A stretch of 64,000 bases of DNA from Anaerolinea thermolimosa (GTDB lineage Bacteria; Chloroflexota; Anaerolineae; Anaerolineales; Anaerolineaceae): contig NZ_DF967965.1 in assembly GCF_001050195.2 (NCBI RefSeq), positions 2,263,982-2,327,981 on the forward strand, written 5' to 3'. The position numbers were made by a program, and so were the translations under genes. Under the pieces are notes generated by a model that ran no database searches, was not told the DNA's origin, and saw only the letters and a program-made list of their open reading frames with translations. Positions 26,228-35,665 of the stretch are shown piece after piece. How positions within the stretch are numbered: position 1 is the first letter of the stretch; every line of letters begins with the position of its first letter.

Positions 26228-26914
26228 TTACACCAGTTTATAGCCGACTCCCCTCACGGTCAGAATGTGCCTGGGCCGGTTGGGATCTTCCTCAAGCTTT
26301 TCTCTCAGCCAGCGAATATGCACATAGAGGGCCTGTGGCTCACCTTCGAATTCTGCACCCCATACTCTGGCAATCAATTCGTCGGCTGAAACCACTTTCC
26401 CGGCATTGAGAGCCAGCGCATAAAGGAGATCAAATTCCTTTGGTGAGAGATCAATTTCCTTACCGCTTATGGAAACAGTATGTGCCCCCGGATCAATCCG
26501 GATATCGCCAATTTCAAGAGTTGAAGCAGGAGAAGTATCAACAGAGGGAGGATTTGCTCTGCGTAAGGTTGCCTTAATTCGGGCGAGAAGCACATCAAAA
26601 TCAAAAGGTTTGGTGACGTAGTCGTCAGCTCCAAGTTCCAATCCAAGAATTTCGTCAAGTTCTCGCCTTCTGGCCGTCACAAAAATTACTGGAGCTTTCG
26701 TTTGTTCTCGAAAGTGCTTCAATGCATCCAGTCCGTCCATCCCTGGCATATTGATATCCAGAAGAATCAGGTCAGGTGGTTGCTGTTGTGCAATTAAGAG
26801 GCCATCCTCGGCTGTAGCTGCAGTGAAAACATCGAATCCAGCTTTTTCGAGATTAAATCCCAGGCTTCGACGTAACAGCACGTCATCATCAATGATGAGA
26901 ATACGTTTGGACAT
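26228..26914 (-). CDS. OmpR-family response regulator
   Basis: 228 residues. Receiver domain with acidic pocket IDDD, phospho-acceptor Asp in ILLDINMPGMDG, Thr in FVTARR and Lys in VTKPFDF. A C-terminal winged helix (LSPKEFDLLYALALNAGKVVS ... VRGVGYKLV) follows. It is the first gene of the operon with the kinase. Its own upstream region holds TTCTATAGAA (26927-26936) and two ATAGAACA copies 21 bp apart. Confidence 0.94.
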   Translation of the reverse strand: MSKRILIIDDDVLLRRSLGFNLEKAGFDVFTAATAEDGLLIAQQQPPDLILLDINMPGMDGLDALKHFREQTKAPVIFVTARRRELDEILGLELGADDYVTKPFDFDVLLARIKATLRRANPPSVDTSPASTLEIGDIRIDPGAHTVSISGKEIDLSPKEFDLLYALALNAGKVVSADELIARVWGAEFEGEPQALYVHIRWLREKLEEDPNRPRHILTVRGVGYKLV

Positions 26915-26943
26915 AAACTGGCTGAATTCTATAGAACATGATC

Positions 26944-26972
26944 TTGCATAAATAGAACAAGTGTACTATAAT
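26944..26972 (+). promoter_or_regulatory. promoter of the radical SAM/AAA+ module
   Basis: TTGCAT (26944-26949), 17-base spacer, TATAAT (26967-26972). The predicted start is near 26979, leaving a 5' leader of about 16 bases with only a weak GAGAG. An inverted repeat, CCATAGA (26975-26981) and TCTATGG (26992-26998), encloses this leader and covers the ATG. Confidence 0.65.
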
Positions 26973-26994
26973 CTCCATAGAGAGTATTTTTTCT

Positions 26995-27633
26995 ATGGCC
27001 TATTTCAATTCTAACCCAGGATTTCTTAATATTGCGGCTTTTTATTCCGAAACTTACGCCCTTGGGCCTGGAGCCAGAGCTGCAGTCTGGGTTCAGGGTT
27101 GTATTTTTCATTGCCCGGGCTGCATTGCCCCCGATTGGATTCCACAAAAAAAAGCCATATTAATTAAACCCGAAGATCTGGCAAACAAGGTTACCGAAAA
27201 TCCACGAATTTCAGGGGTTACCCTCTCTGGCGGTGAACCCATGCTACAGGCTGCTCTCCTTTATGAATTTCTAATTCATTGTAAGTCGAAGCGCGATCTG
27301 GATGTAATTCTATTTACAGGTTTCCAGTATGAAGTTTTACTCCAAAAAGATGAACAGACGGGAATTCCTCAACTTCTAAGTCTGACCGATGTATTAATTG
27401 ACGGTCCATACGTTCAGGCTAAAAATGATGGGGTCGGGTTACGAGGTTCATCCAATCAACGGATTTTATATTTAACGAATCGCCTAAAAAACCAGATATT
27501 AGAAACCTTTCCAAGGCAAATTGAATATCAATTTACCGGAAGTGAAACCCTTATTGTAGGAATACCACCGCTTCAATGGCCGAATATTGATCTATTACAG
27601 CATGGTTCCATGCGCCAGGAAAGGATTGGATGA
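26995..27633 (+). CDS. NrdG-like radical SAM activase-type protein
   Basis: 212 residues. The 4Fe-4S/SAM motif reads CIFHCPGC (CX3CX2C), with SGGEPM downstream as the SAM-binding GGE motif; length and layout match the small glycyl-radical activase group (NrdG/PflA-like). No glycyl-radical enzyme gene is nearby, and its neighbours are a coiled-coil protein and an AAA+ ATPase, so its target is unknown. Base composition is clearly AT-richer than in the his or recA regions. Its stop overlaps the next start as ATGA. Confidence 0.85.
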   Translation: MAYFNSNPGFLNIAAFYSETYALGPGARAAVWVQGCIFHCPGCIAPDWIPQKKAILIKPEDLANKVTENPRISGVTLSGGEPMLQAALLYEFLIHCKSKRDLDVILFTGFQYEVLLQKDEQTGIPQLLSLTDVLIDGPYVQAKNDGVGLRGSSNQRILYLTNRLKNQILETFPRQIEYQFTGSETLIVGIPPLQWPNIDLLQHGSMRQERIG

Positions 27634-28994
27634 ATATGTCCGGGCATAAACGTGCTACTGTTACGATCAGTCAGGAAGAATATCGCCGGTTATACGAAGC
27701 TGAACAGCGGAATTACTTTGACCTGCTAGCCATCCCTGATGACATCGCCAGTCAATCTCGACTAGAGCAGGAGTCACAGATAACCCGGGTTTATGATGAG
27801 CTTGTATCACGACAGAAAAAATACGAGCAATTCTTAAAATTAATGGATGAGCGTATCCAGGAAGTCGAATTAACTACCGCACAACAGTTGCTGGATACAC
27901 AGGCCGATGTTTTTTCCCATTTCATAAACGAATCCGAAGGCTGGTTTCTAGAGACCCATAAAAAAATTGAACAATACCAGCAGGAATTTTCACAAAGGAT
28001 CGAAAGCGAACATGCCAGATTCAAGCATGAATTTCTCAAACATCAGAAAGCCCTTCAAAAAATAGAAGATTTTAAACATTCTACTCAACAATTGGCTCTG
28101 GATTGGATCAACAACACCCAGGATTTGATTCATTTTATCGACCGGGAATACCCACCCGAAATTGTTGACCTTACCATCGAGACTTCCATGCTACAGCAAG
28201 CCATTGAGAACTTTCAAAAGGGCCTGTTTGAATCCTGTATTGCTCTGTGCCAGTCAACCTTTTATCAATTATCCAGACAGCGAGTGCAGGCGGAAAAGAA
28301 GATCAACCTTCTGCAGACATTAACTCTGACTGTGGAACAATCCTTTAACCTGCTAATTGAAAGAATAAATTCCAATCGATATGTTCAAGCAATTGATCAG
28401 GAAGGAAATTTCCTTGAGACTACGATTGACGTGGACTTTTGGAGCAGTGGGAAACTTTCCGAATTATTGAATGAAGTTCAAAACGTCTACACCGAAATTC
28501 AACATCATCCTTACTCACTTTCAGAAAACAACCTGGCTGAAATCCTCGAAAAACGAACTCCAGAATGGAGTAGTCTTCTGGTGGAAATTGTTCATGAAGC
28601 CAGAAGAACAGCGTTAAATGCACAGATTCGTTATAGTTTGGCGCATTTGATTCTTGAATCCGCATTAACTCAGGGGTATAGACCTGTCGCAGGAGAATAT
28701 GAAGAGAAGGATTATCGTAAAGCGTATATCGCCAGAGCCATCGGAATAGATGGAAGTGAAATCAGAATAAAGATCGACCCTTTAGAAAACCTGTCATTCT
28801 CAATGTCATTGGAGAATAACCCGGGTTCTCATATCTCCGAAGCGGAAATGAAACAGCGAATGATGGAATTAATCCACAGTGTCAGCCAATCTGGCTTCGA
28901 CCTTGGGAAAATCGAGGCTGTTCAATTAAGGACGGAACCAACAGAAGAAGAGTTCGCCAAACCTATCCGAGTCAGACAGTCTGTGAGCCGGTAA
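27630..28994 (+). CDS. coiled-coil protein of unknown function
   Basis: 454 residues, no signal or membrane helix. Residues about 40-240 are long amphipathic helices rich in Gln, Glu and Lys (coiled coil). The C-terminal third (about 300-454) is more globular, with YRKAYIARAIGIDGSEIRIKIDPLENLSFSMSLE. I do not recognise a family. It is locked between the radical SAM gene (ATGA overlap) and the AAA+ gene (10-base gap), so it is probably an adaptor or substrate of that machine (inference). Confidence 0.75.
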   Translation: MNMSGHKRATVTISQEEYRRLYEAEQRNYFDLLAIPDDIASQSRLEQESQITRVYDELVSRQKKYEQFLKLMDERIQEVELTTAQQLLDTQADVFSHFINESEGWFLETHKKIEQYQQEFSQRIESEHARFKHEFLKHQKALQKIEDFKHSTQQLALDWINNTQDLIHFIDREYPPEIVDLTIETSMLQQAIENFQKGLFESCIALCQSTFYQLSRQRVQAEKKINLLQTLTLTVEQSFNLLIERINSNRYVQAIDQEGNFLETTIDVDFWSSGKLSELLNEVQNVYTEIQHHPYSLSENNLAEILEKRTPEWSSLLVEIVHEARRTALNAQIRYSLAHLILESALTQGYRPVAGEYEEKDYRKAYIARAIGIDGSEIRIKIDPLENLSFSMSLENNPGSHISEAEMKQRMMELIHSVSQSGFDLGKIEAVQLRTEPTEEEFAKPIRVRQSVSR

Positions 28995-29004
28995 AGGGTG
29001 TCCT

Positions 29005-31626
29005 ATGGAAAGAATTCGAACTGCCCTCAACCAATTATCCACGAACCGTTTTCTGGTTTGCTTTGGAAATGGAATAGAAGACTCCTTTCTCTCACCCCAG
29101 GGAAATGAACTTTCCATTTACCAGGCAATGGGGAAAGTTTTAAAACAACAGGGATACCAAAGAATACTTTTCTCTTCACTGGAAAATCCAATTGAATTTT
29201 ATGATGAAGAATCTCGCCAGTTATCTTCCGAGTTTCTATGGGCTCTTGACCCTGAAAGGAGAGAATCCTCCATTCGGTCCACCCTTGAGCCCGGGCCTTT
29301 TGGATCGCAACTCATAACGCCGGTGTTGCCCCGAGTGGAGATAAAGGGATTTGCATTGGGTGACACTCATGCCCTGAGGTGGATTGAGCAAATTCTTCTT
29401 GATGAAAGCACTTACAGGACCTGTGTCATTTTTAAACAATTTGAAAGTTATTCACGTCATTTCACCGATCAACGTACACTGGTTAGCGTAATTTCTAATT
29501 TGTATAAATGCCCAACCAGTAATCCTCATCGCGTAATCTTTTTATTTTCATCATCATCCCTGGAATTACTCCGTGAATCAGCTCGAGTGTTTCCTGTCCC
29601 TGAAATTCGATCCATCATTCTTGATCCACAAAACAACAAAACAGGTTCTCCCATTTGCGAAATTAAATATCCCGGTATAGATGAATTGGGAATCCTCCTG
29701 CAAAAGAGAAGTCATTTTTTGCAACAACATTTATCCCCAAATAGCAGTAAACGTATAGCCCGGATTCTTTATGCAGAGAATCAACCTTTAAAAACCTGGG
29801 TACACCGCCTAAATTCCATTCAAATTCTTGAAATGGATGAATTGAGAAAACATGGTTGGCTTTCCTCTACCCGATCTGTAGATCACTCCGCATGGAATTC
29901 TCTCATGGGTCTTGTGGGGCTTGAACCCATTAAAACAAGAATAAAAGAATGGCTTGATTGGGTTGAAATCCATGAGCGCTATTCGATTGAGGGAAAGCCC
30001 ACTTTCCACATGATATTTATGGGTAATCCAGGAACTGGGAAAACCACCGTGGCAAGGTTAATTGGTGAAATATTTCAGGATTTTGGCATCCTGAAAAAGG
30101 GGCACCTCGTTGAAGTGAAAGCCGCCGATCTGGTAGCCGATTATGTCGGGGGCACTGCAATCAAAACAAATCAGGTTATTGAACAGGCCTTGTATGGTGT
30201 TCTTTTTATCGATGAAGCTTACGCCCTCGCTGAAAAAGAACGTGGTGGTTTTGGAGCTGAAGCCCTGGAAACCCTCCTCACACGCATGGAAAACGATCGT
30301 GAAAATATGGTCGTCATCCTCGCCGGATATAAAGATCCTATCGAGCACCTCCTCCGCTCTAATCCGGGATTATCCAGACGTTTTCCCAGTGAAAATCGGT
30401 TTATTTTTCCAGATTTTTCAACCGATCAGCTGTTAAACATTCTTTTAAAAATGCTGGAAACGAAAGGGATTCGCGTTGAACCTGATATGATCCCTATCCT
30501 GTCTTCCATTATCCAGGAAATGAGTTCGCTTAAAGGGGGTAATTTTGGGAACGCCGGTGAAATGCGGAATTTTTCCGATAGCCTGGAAAGATTATGTTTT
30601 TCACGATACAGTAAAAACAACCTGCACCCACCCTTTATTCTCCACCCCGATGACATAAGTGAAGAATACCGATCCTATATCCAACCAATCACCCCGGAAT
30701 TATCCGGAATTTTAGGGGAACTCGATTCCCTTATTGGGCTTGAACCAGTAAAGCGATGGTTACGCAAACAGGTTGCCCGGGTGCTCTTTGAACGTTATCG
30801 CGAAAGCCAGGTACCTCATAAAGGAACTAAACAATTACTCAAGCATATGGTTTTCACTGGCAATCCTGGCACTGGAAAAACCACGGTTGCGAGAATGATC
30901 GGCAAAATTTACCAGGCTCTCGGTTTATTGAGAAAGGGTCACCTAGTGGAGGTATCCTTACCAGACCTGGTAGCTGGTTATGTCGGCCAAACCCCGGCAA
31001 AGGTGATGGATCAAGTACATCGTGCTCTGGATGGGGTTTTATTTATTGATGAAGCTTATTCACTAACCCGCATGGCAGGGCATGAAAATGCATCCTTTGG
31101 ACAGGAGGTGGTTGACACACTTGTAAAGGTCATGGAAGACTATAAGGGGCAAATTTTAATTATTCTCGCAGGATATCCCGAAGAGATGGCGCACTTCCTT
31201 CGTACCAACCCGGGATTAAGCTCACGCTTCACCACCCCTATTCTTTTTCCCGACTTTGACCGAGAAAGTATGAAAAAACTTCTACAACATCTGGCTCATC
31301 AAGATCAATTAAGATTGTCCGAGGAAGTTCTAGAAATAGCGGTTGACCATCTGGTTACCACACAGTCCATGAATCCCTCAACATTCGGTAATGCACGTCA
31401 GGTTATTGCGTTATACGAACAAATGAAGGACAACCTCGCTGAAAGGGTCATGGCAACCGACCACTCAAATGATGGATTAATCTTATCAAACCAGGATCTT
31501 TCCTTTCTTCCGGAAGATCTTTACGGAAGTGAGATGACCGTTGTGGTACAGGCTATCCCCAGAAATACTCGCAACACTGTTCCGATGCAATCCTGGGTTC
31601 TACCCAAAAAGCCCAACTCCCCTTAG
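29005..31626 (+). CDS. tandem CbbX/SpoVK-type AAA+ ATPase
   Basis: 873 residues with two complete AAA+ modules of the CbbX/EccA-like family. The first has Walker A GNPGTGKTT near 340, Walker B GVLFIDEAYAL and Arg-finger region NPGLSRRF. The second has Walker A near 619, GVLFIDEAYSL and NPGLSSRF. Residues 1-290 look like a degenerate P-loop domain of the kind found N-terminal in Ycf46-like ATPases, without a Walker A. Probably a remodelling machine; partners are likely the two proteins encoded upstream. AT-rich like them. Its stop TAG interlocks with the stop of the convergent gene (TTAG). Confidence 0.87.
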   Translation: MERIRTALNQLSTNRFLVCFGNGIEDSFLSPQGNELSIYQAMGKVLKQQGYQRILFSSLENPIEFYDEESRQLSSEFLWALDPERRESSIRSTLEPGPFGSQLITPVLPRVEIKGFALGDTHALRWIEQILLDESTYRTCVIFKQFESYSRHFTDQRTLVSVISNLYKCPTSNPHRVIFLFSSSSLELLRESARVFPVPEIRSIILDPQNNKTGSPICEIKYPGIDELGILLQKRSHFLQQHLSPNSSKRIARILYAENQPLKTWVHRLNSIQILEMDELRKHGWLSSTRSVDHSAWNSLMGLVGLEPIKTRIKEWLDWVEIHERYSIEGKPTFHMIFMGNPGTGKTTVARLIGEIFQDFGILKKGHLVEVKAADLVADYVGGTAIKTNQVIEQALYGVLFIDEAYALAEKERGGFGAEALETLLTRMENDRENMVVILAGYKDPIEHLLRSNPGLSRRFPSENRFIFPDFSTDQLLNILLKMLETKGIRVEPDMIPILSSIIQEMSSLKGGNFGNAGEMRNFSDSLERLCFSRYSKNNLHPPFILHPDDISEEYRSYIQPITPELSGILGELDSLIGLEPVKRWLRKQVARVLFERYRESQVPHKGTKQLLKHMVFTGNPGTGKTTVARMIGKIYQALGLLRKGHLVEVSLPDLVAGYVGQTPAKVMDQVHRALDGVLFIDEAYSLTRMAGHENASFGQEVVDTLVKVMEDYKGQILIILAGYPEEMAHFLRTNPGLSSRFTTPILFPDFDRESMKKLLQHLAHQDQLRLSEEVLEIAVDHLVTTQSMNPSTFGNARQVIALYEQMKDNLAERVMATDHSNDGLILSNQDLSFLPEDLYGSEMTVVVQAIPRNTRNTVPMQSWVLPKKPNSP

Positions 31627-32612
31627 GCTTTCTCCCGCATCATCTGCTCGAGAGCCGCCTTCATGATCCTTGCCGTGTTTTCATACCAGTCCCGGCGATT
31701 TGCATCTCCTGCACGGTCGGATTGGGTTCGTAAATCCTGGAAGGTTTCCGTTGCATCCACCCAGCTGCGGATTGCCCGATCTTTTTCACCCGGTACGGAC
31801 CACAACGCCACCCCTATCATCCACCGCACCACCGCCCATGGATGGCTCCAGGGGGTGAATGCTGCCGCCCCCCTTGACCAGTATTCCACTGCCCAGCGAG
31901 GATTTCCCATTTGGTGAGCCGCCAGCCCAATGACTACCCAGACTTCCGCAGTCTCTGCTGGATCCAATCGATTGGTGCTGATTCCTGCCAGTAAATTACC
32001 AATTTCATACGCCTGTGCATACTTTTTCTGGACTATTTCCTCGGTAATCTGTTTGGCAAATTGTTTCGCCGGGTCACTCAAACGGCTTGGTTCAAAAAGA
32101 TTCAGCCAGTAATAAGCCTCTTCTGCGGTACAGGCCATATCCAGGCGCATCTTATCAATCTGTTTGTAATACCACCGCACCATATCCGAGGCCGAGACCC
32201 TTCCCTTTTCAACCGCACACCTTTGAAAAATCTCCCTGGCATGGAACCAGTTGGCGTAAGCCTGATTGTTATTCATCAACTTCCATTCAACAATTCCAAG
32301 CATCCATTTTGCCACCGCCGCACGGTGGCTAATGGGCCGATATCGCCGTACTGCTTCCACCAAATCCTGGCGAGCGGCGGCATAATCTCCCTTTTCATAC
32401 TCATAACGGGCAATGGTCACCAGTACCTCTAGCCCTTCCAGCACATCTCTGCTGGAATGGCTGTTTGCACGCAACTGCCTTACCAGTGCTTCTTTATGAC
32501 TCTCTGGAACATGCACATCCTGTAACTGATAAAGCGACAAGAGGTTAACATTGCTCAAGTGACTGCGGTCATCTACATTTAACCAGCTGAATGCTTCGCC
32601 GATGGTAATCAT
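31623..32612 (-). CDS. TPR-like helical repeat protein
   Basis: 329 residues from ATG 32612; the frame is open upstream but that part overlaps the SPFH gene's end. It is all-helical with degenerate TPR-like repeats (YEKGDYAAARQDLVEAVRRY, GNPRWAVEYWSRGAAAF) and many Trp residues in AWxxW-type helices. No signal peptide. No family recognised. It is the last gene of the SPFH operon and converges on the AAA+ gene with a 4-base overlap. Confidence 0.75.
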   Translation of the reverse strand: MITIGEAFSWLNVDDRSHLSNVNLLSLYQLQDVHVPESHKEALVRQLRANSHSSRDVLEGLEVLVTIARYEYEKGDYAAARQDLVEAVRRYRPISHRAAVAKWMLGIVEWKLMNNNQAYANWFHAREIFQRCAVEKGRVSASDMVRWYYKQIDKMRLDMACTAEEAYYWLNLFEPSRLSDPAKQFAKQITEEIVQKKYAQAYEIGNLLAGISTNRLDPAETAEVWVVIGLAAHQMGNPRWAVEYWSRGAAAFTPWSHPWAVVRWMIGVALWSVPGEKDRAIRSWVDATETFQDLRTQSDRAGDANRRDWYENTARIMKAALEQMMREKA

Positions 32613-32634
32613 CCTTCCCTTCCCTGATGCATTC

Positions 32635-33909
32635 CTATTTTTCAACCCCTTTGCCCAATTCCTTCTTGCTGGATTCAGCCAGGGTCTCAAGAAGCTGTGA
32701 AGTGTGGCTCAACAACACGGTTCGCACACTCTCTACCGCATTGACCCCGTTCATGTCCGCATTTTCAAGGGCATTGGCAATTGCCATGATTAACTCGGCC
32801 TGTGCCTCTGCCCGGCCTAATTCCTGATACACCAGCCGTTTGGCCTCACCATAAGCCTTGACCACCTGAGCATTCCCCAACCAGTCAGCCGCCCAGGTTG
32901 CCGTGCGCTGCTCATCCACAAGGTCTGAATCAATGGCAAAATGCCCCACATCCACATAAATTAACTCGGCCCCCAGGTTACGGAGCGCGGTACGGGTAGG
33001 CCCATGAAACAAACTGTATCTCAACTCACGCCGCGGATCCTGGCCCGCCTCGCGGGGAGCCGTAAGGGCATCGATATCATGAGCGTTGATATAGTCGGTG
33101 ATTCCCCCCACAATGGCGCGAGAAACGGCTGTCTTCCAAGCTTCCAGCCCTTTTTCATCGACCGCCAGATTATAAGCCATGTTCCAGAGGGCTTTCTCAT
33201 CGAATGGATATGGATTCTGGAGGGTTCGACGTTTGGGCTTTCCTCCTTCCAGTTCAGGAAAAAGCCGGTACCGATAATGAATATCTCGTACCGTTACTCG
33301 AATGCCGTCACGGGTAAGGGCCTTGACGTCATCCCGGCTGCCCTGTTGCTCTTCCAGGCTGGCGATCTGCCCGATGGTTTCAAAGGGAGCCAAAAAATAG
33401 GTTTCCCGCAGGGTGATATTAGAAGGTTGACGCAGTTTTCGAAATAAAACGGCATTTCCCGGGTGGATGTGAACATATCCCGGCCCACCAATTACATCCA
33501 GAAGGTTGATTTCTCCCTTGGGAATCTTCTTCGCCCCACCATCGATCAGCAGGGTCGGATAATTCAATCCGGTCATCGAAGAAAGGATATATTTCAATCC
33601 TAAACGCAACTGAGGGAGGGCATAAATATCCCGGATGTAAGCCCCTGCCCATAAAAACACCCCCACCGTGGCCGCCAGAGGTGCAAGATAATACCGCATA
33701 CTTGCCGGGCTGAACAACACCGCCAGGATCGTCCCCAGCGGGTCCTTCATCAGGCTTTCTGACGCAAGATACAGATCCCAGCTTTCAAACCGAAATGTTC
33801 CCCAAAATACCATGGACAGAGCTAAAAAGCCTGCCCCTAAAATCCTGAGCCAGCCATAAACTTGCTGCCGTGAGGCGATATCTGTCTGGGTAGCACGCAA
33901 ATGACTCAA
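32635..33909 (-). CDS. SPFH-like membrane protein B
   Basis: 424 residues. Start TTG 33909 is chosen because it overlaps the upstream stop as TTGA and has GGAGG six bases before it. Two or three hydrophobic segments lie in the first 100 residues. A band-7/SPFH-like domain follows (about 150-360: DGIRVTVRDIHYRYRLFP, NLAVDEKGLEAWKTAVSRAIVGGITDYI), then a helical tail. It is divergent from standard flotillin or prohibitin. It probably forms a membrane scaffold with the adjacent paralogue-like protein A. Confidence 0.68.
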   Translation of the reverse strand: MSHLRATQTDIASRQQVYGWLRILGAGFLALSMVFWGTFRFESWDLYLASESLMKDPLGTILAVLFSPASMRYYLAPLAATVGVFLWAGAYIRDIYALPQLRLGLKYILSSMTGLNYPTLLIDGGAKKIPKGEINLLDVIGGPGYVHIHPGNAVLFRKLRQPSNITLRETYFLAPFETIGQIASLEEQQGSRDDVKALTRDGIRVTVRDIHYRYRLFPELEGGKPKRRTLQNPYPFDEKALWNMAYNLAVDEKGLEAWKTAVSRAIVGGITDYINAHDIDALTAPREAGQDPRRELRYSLFHGPTRTALRNLGAELIYVDVGHFAIDSDLVDEQRTATWAADWLGNAQVVKAYGEAKRLVYQELGRAEAQAELIMAIANALENADMNGVNAVESVRTVLLSHTSQLLETLAESSKKELGKGVEK

Positions 33910-35576
33910 GCTCCACCTCCCTGGGGTAAATCAGGTGGCTGAGGGGGTGGCGGCGGATTAATCTCCCCCATGGAAAGCAACTGATGCGCATGTTTCATTA
34001 AGTCCAGCGTATTGCCCGGTAAAAGCTGCCTTGTTTGCGGATCAGAAGCGACACGATCGAAGGCCTGCATTAATCGCACCGCCAGCACCTCTTGATGGCT
34101 GGTGGTTTGATAAATTTGCTTCAAATGCGCTACCAGGTCTTGTTGAGCCAGTGCCCGCGCGCGAGCACGTATCCGAGAGGCCTCTAATTCCCGGGCCGCA
34201 CTGATGATTTCGGCATCACGCTGCCAGGGGGCACGCCAGCTTTCCAGCCGGTGGCGGTAAACAGCCTCAGAGACCGGGGTAATATCCCCAAACCCGCTGG
34301 CGATCACCTTAATCCCACGGTCACGTAAAATTTTAGAGTTCATCAGCGGGCGCACCTCAGAAACAATGAGGTCAGCCTCCCGATAAACCCTGCGGACGCT
34401 AAATGGCTCACCCGAGGCCAGAAAGACCAGTCGAAAAGAAAGCAGCCCATTGTTTCGCATCGTCTGTCGCAGGCGTGCTTTATACCGGTTTAAAGGGAGC
34501 GGAAGGATACTCCCGGGCTGGTAGAGATCATCATAACTTACCTGAGAGATGATCTCCCGGAAGATACTTGCCGCGAGACGGGTTGGGAGCTCCGTCCATG
34601 GCCTGGGATTTTCATCTTCTCCCCTGGCTTCTGCATACGCAGCGGCAAATACACGCTCTCGATTGAACACCGGTAATGCCGAAGGCTCAGGCAACGGCGT
34701 GTACGGTTTCACAGCATGGGTATATTCAAGAACGTGAAAGAAATGGTGAATTTCCTGACGATCCAGACGATCCAATTCGTCACTCATCGAGATAAGCCGC
34801 AAATGCCCATCGGGTAACTTCTCAAACAGTAGCACCCTCAAATTTTCAGGACGATGCTCACCATCATAAGAGACCTGCACCACATCCGGTTCCTGCCCAA
34901 TGGTAAAGATCGACCAGACATTTGCAGAAACTTCAATCCCGTTACGGGTATAGCCGGTAACGTCTTTTATCACCCTGAATTGCCTGCGTAAATCGACGGC
35001 CGTTTTAATGCGCTCCCGCGGACGTAAAAACACAATTCCCGGCCCCATCACCCGGGGTGATTCCGCCCGGTCGGCCAGACCAAGCGACCACATCAACCGA
35101 TGCATGAGGCTGTCAAACCCAGAACCAATACCCGGGGGCGGCAGCCGCTCTTCGAGGACGATAGCCGAATTGAAGTCCACCACGGCTACCCCCGGGCCGT
35201 CCCGATTATCTTCCTTCGTTGAAAGCACGCGGCCATCTTTAACAAAAACCGCCTGCCCGTGCTGTCCAAGAATGAACACGAGAAACTGAAATGCTGCCCG
35301 CAGTCGTTCACGCGCAGTTGACACCGGTAAAAGTGCCTGTTGTGAGATAAGGATTACCCAGAAGCCAAAAAACACCAGGAATTCCAGAAGCTGATACCCC
35401 AGCTTTCCTGTGGATTCCAGCCTGGCTTCTGTAAGTCCGCCGGGAGATCCCAGAAAAATCGCAAAAAAATCTGAAAGTTCGCGCCAGAATAAAACGATAA
35501 AGAGCAGAGCAAGAACGATGATCGTTCCGCTGATGATCAAACGCCTGCGCTTGTTAGATGCCTCTTCGATGTACAT
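33906..35576 (-). CDS. SPFH-like membrane protein A
   Basis: 556 residues. Two membrane helices (about 14-36 and 62-82), then an SPFH-like domain (about 95-330: VAVVDFNSAIVLEERLPPPG, KDVTGYTRNGIEVSANVWSIFTIG). A long helical region with a second band-7-like stretch (ILRDRGIKVIASGFGDITPVSEAVYRHRLESWRAPWQRDAEIISAARELEAS) and a Pro-rich tail follow. First gene of the operon. A strong promoter and a symmetrical operator lie upstream. Function not known beyond membrane organisation. Confidence 0.7.
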   Translation of the reverse strand: MYIEEASNKRRRLIISGTIIVLALLFIVLFWRELSDFFAIFLGSPGGLTEARLESTGKLGYQLLEFLVFFGFWVILISQQALLPVSTARERLRAAFQFLVFILGQHGQAVFVKDGRVLSTKEDNRDGPGVAVVDFNSAIVLEERLPPPGIGSGFDSLMHRLMWSLGLADRAESPRVMGPGIVFLRPRERIKTAVDLRRQFRVIKDVTGYTRNGIEVSANVWSIFTIGQEPDVVQVSYDGEHRPENLRVLLFEKLPDGHLRLISMSDELDRLDRQEIHHFFHVLEYTHAVKPYTPLPEPSALPVFNRERVFAAAYAEARGEDENPRPWTELPTRLAASIFREIISQVSYDDLYQPGSILPLPLNRYKARLRQTMRNNGLLSFRLVFLASGEPFSVRRVYREADLIVSEVRPLMNSKILRDRGIKVIASGFGDITPVSEAVYRHRLESWRAPWQRDAEIISAARELEASRIRARARALAQQDLVAHLKQIYQTTSHQEVLAVRLMQAFDRVASDPQTRQLLPGNTLDLMKHAHQLLSMGEINPPPPPQPPDLPQGGGA

Positions 35577-35594
35577 AGGCTGGAATCAGGAAAA

Positions 35595-35644
35595 ATGTTC
35601 GATGAACATGAATCAGTATATCCTTTTTTTAAAAGGAATGTCAA
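35595..35644 (-). promoter_or_regulatory. promoter and operator of the SPFH operon
   Basis: On the minus strand TTGACA (35639-35644), an 18-base spacer and TATACT (35615-35620). The predicted start is near 35608. The inverted repeat ATGTTC-ATC-GAACAT (35595-35609) sits on that start, a typical repressor position. Its GTTC/GAAC arms resemble a LexA-type core with three instead of four central bases. Confidence 0.65.
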
Positions 35645-35665
35645 GTCGTGCCAGTTCCAAAAAAT

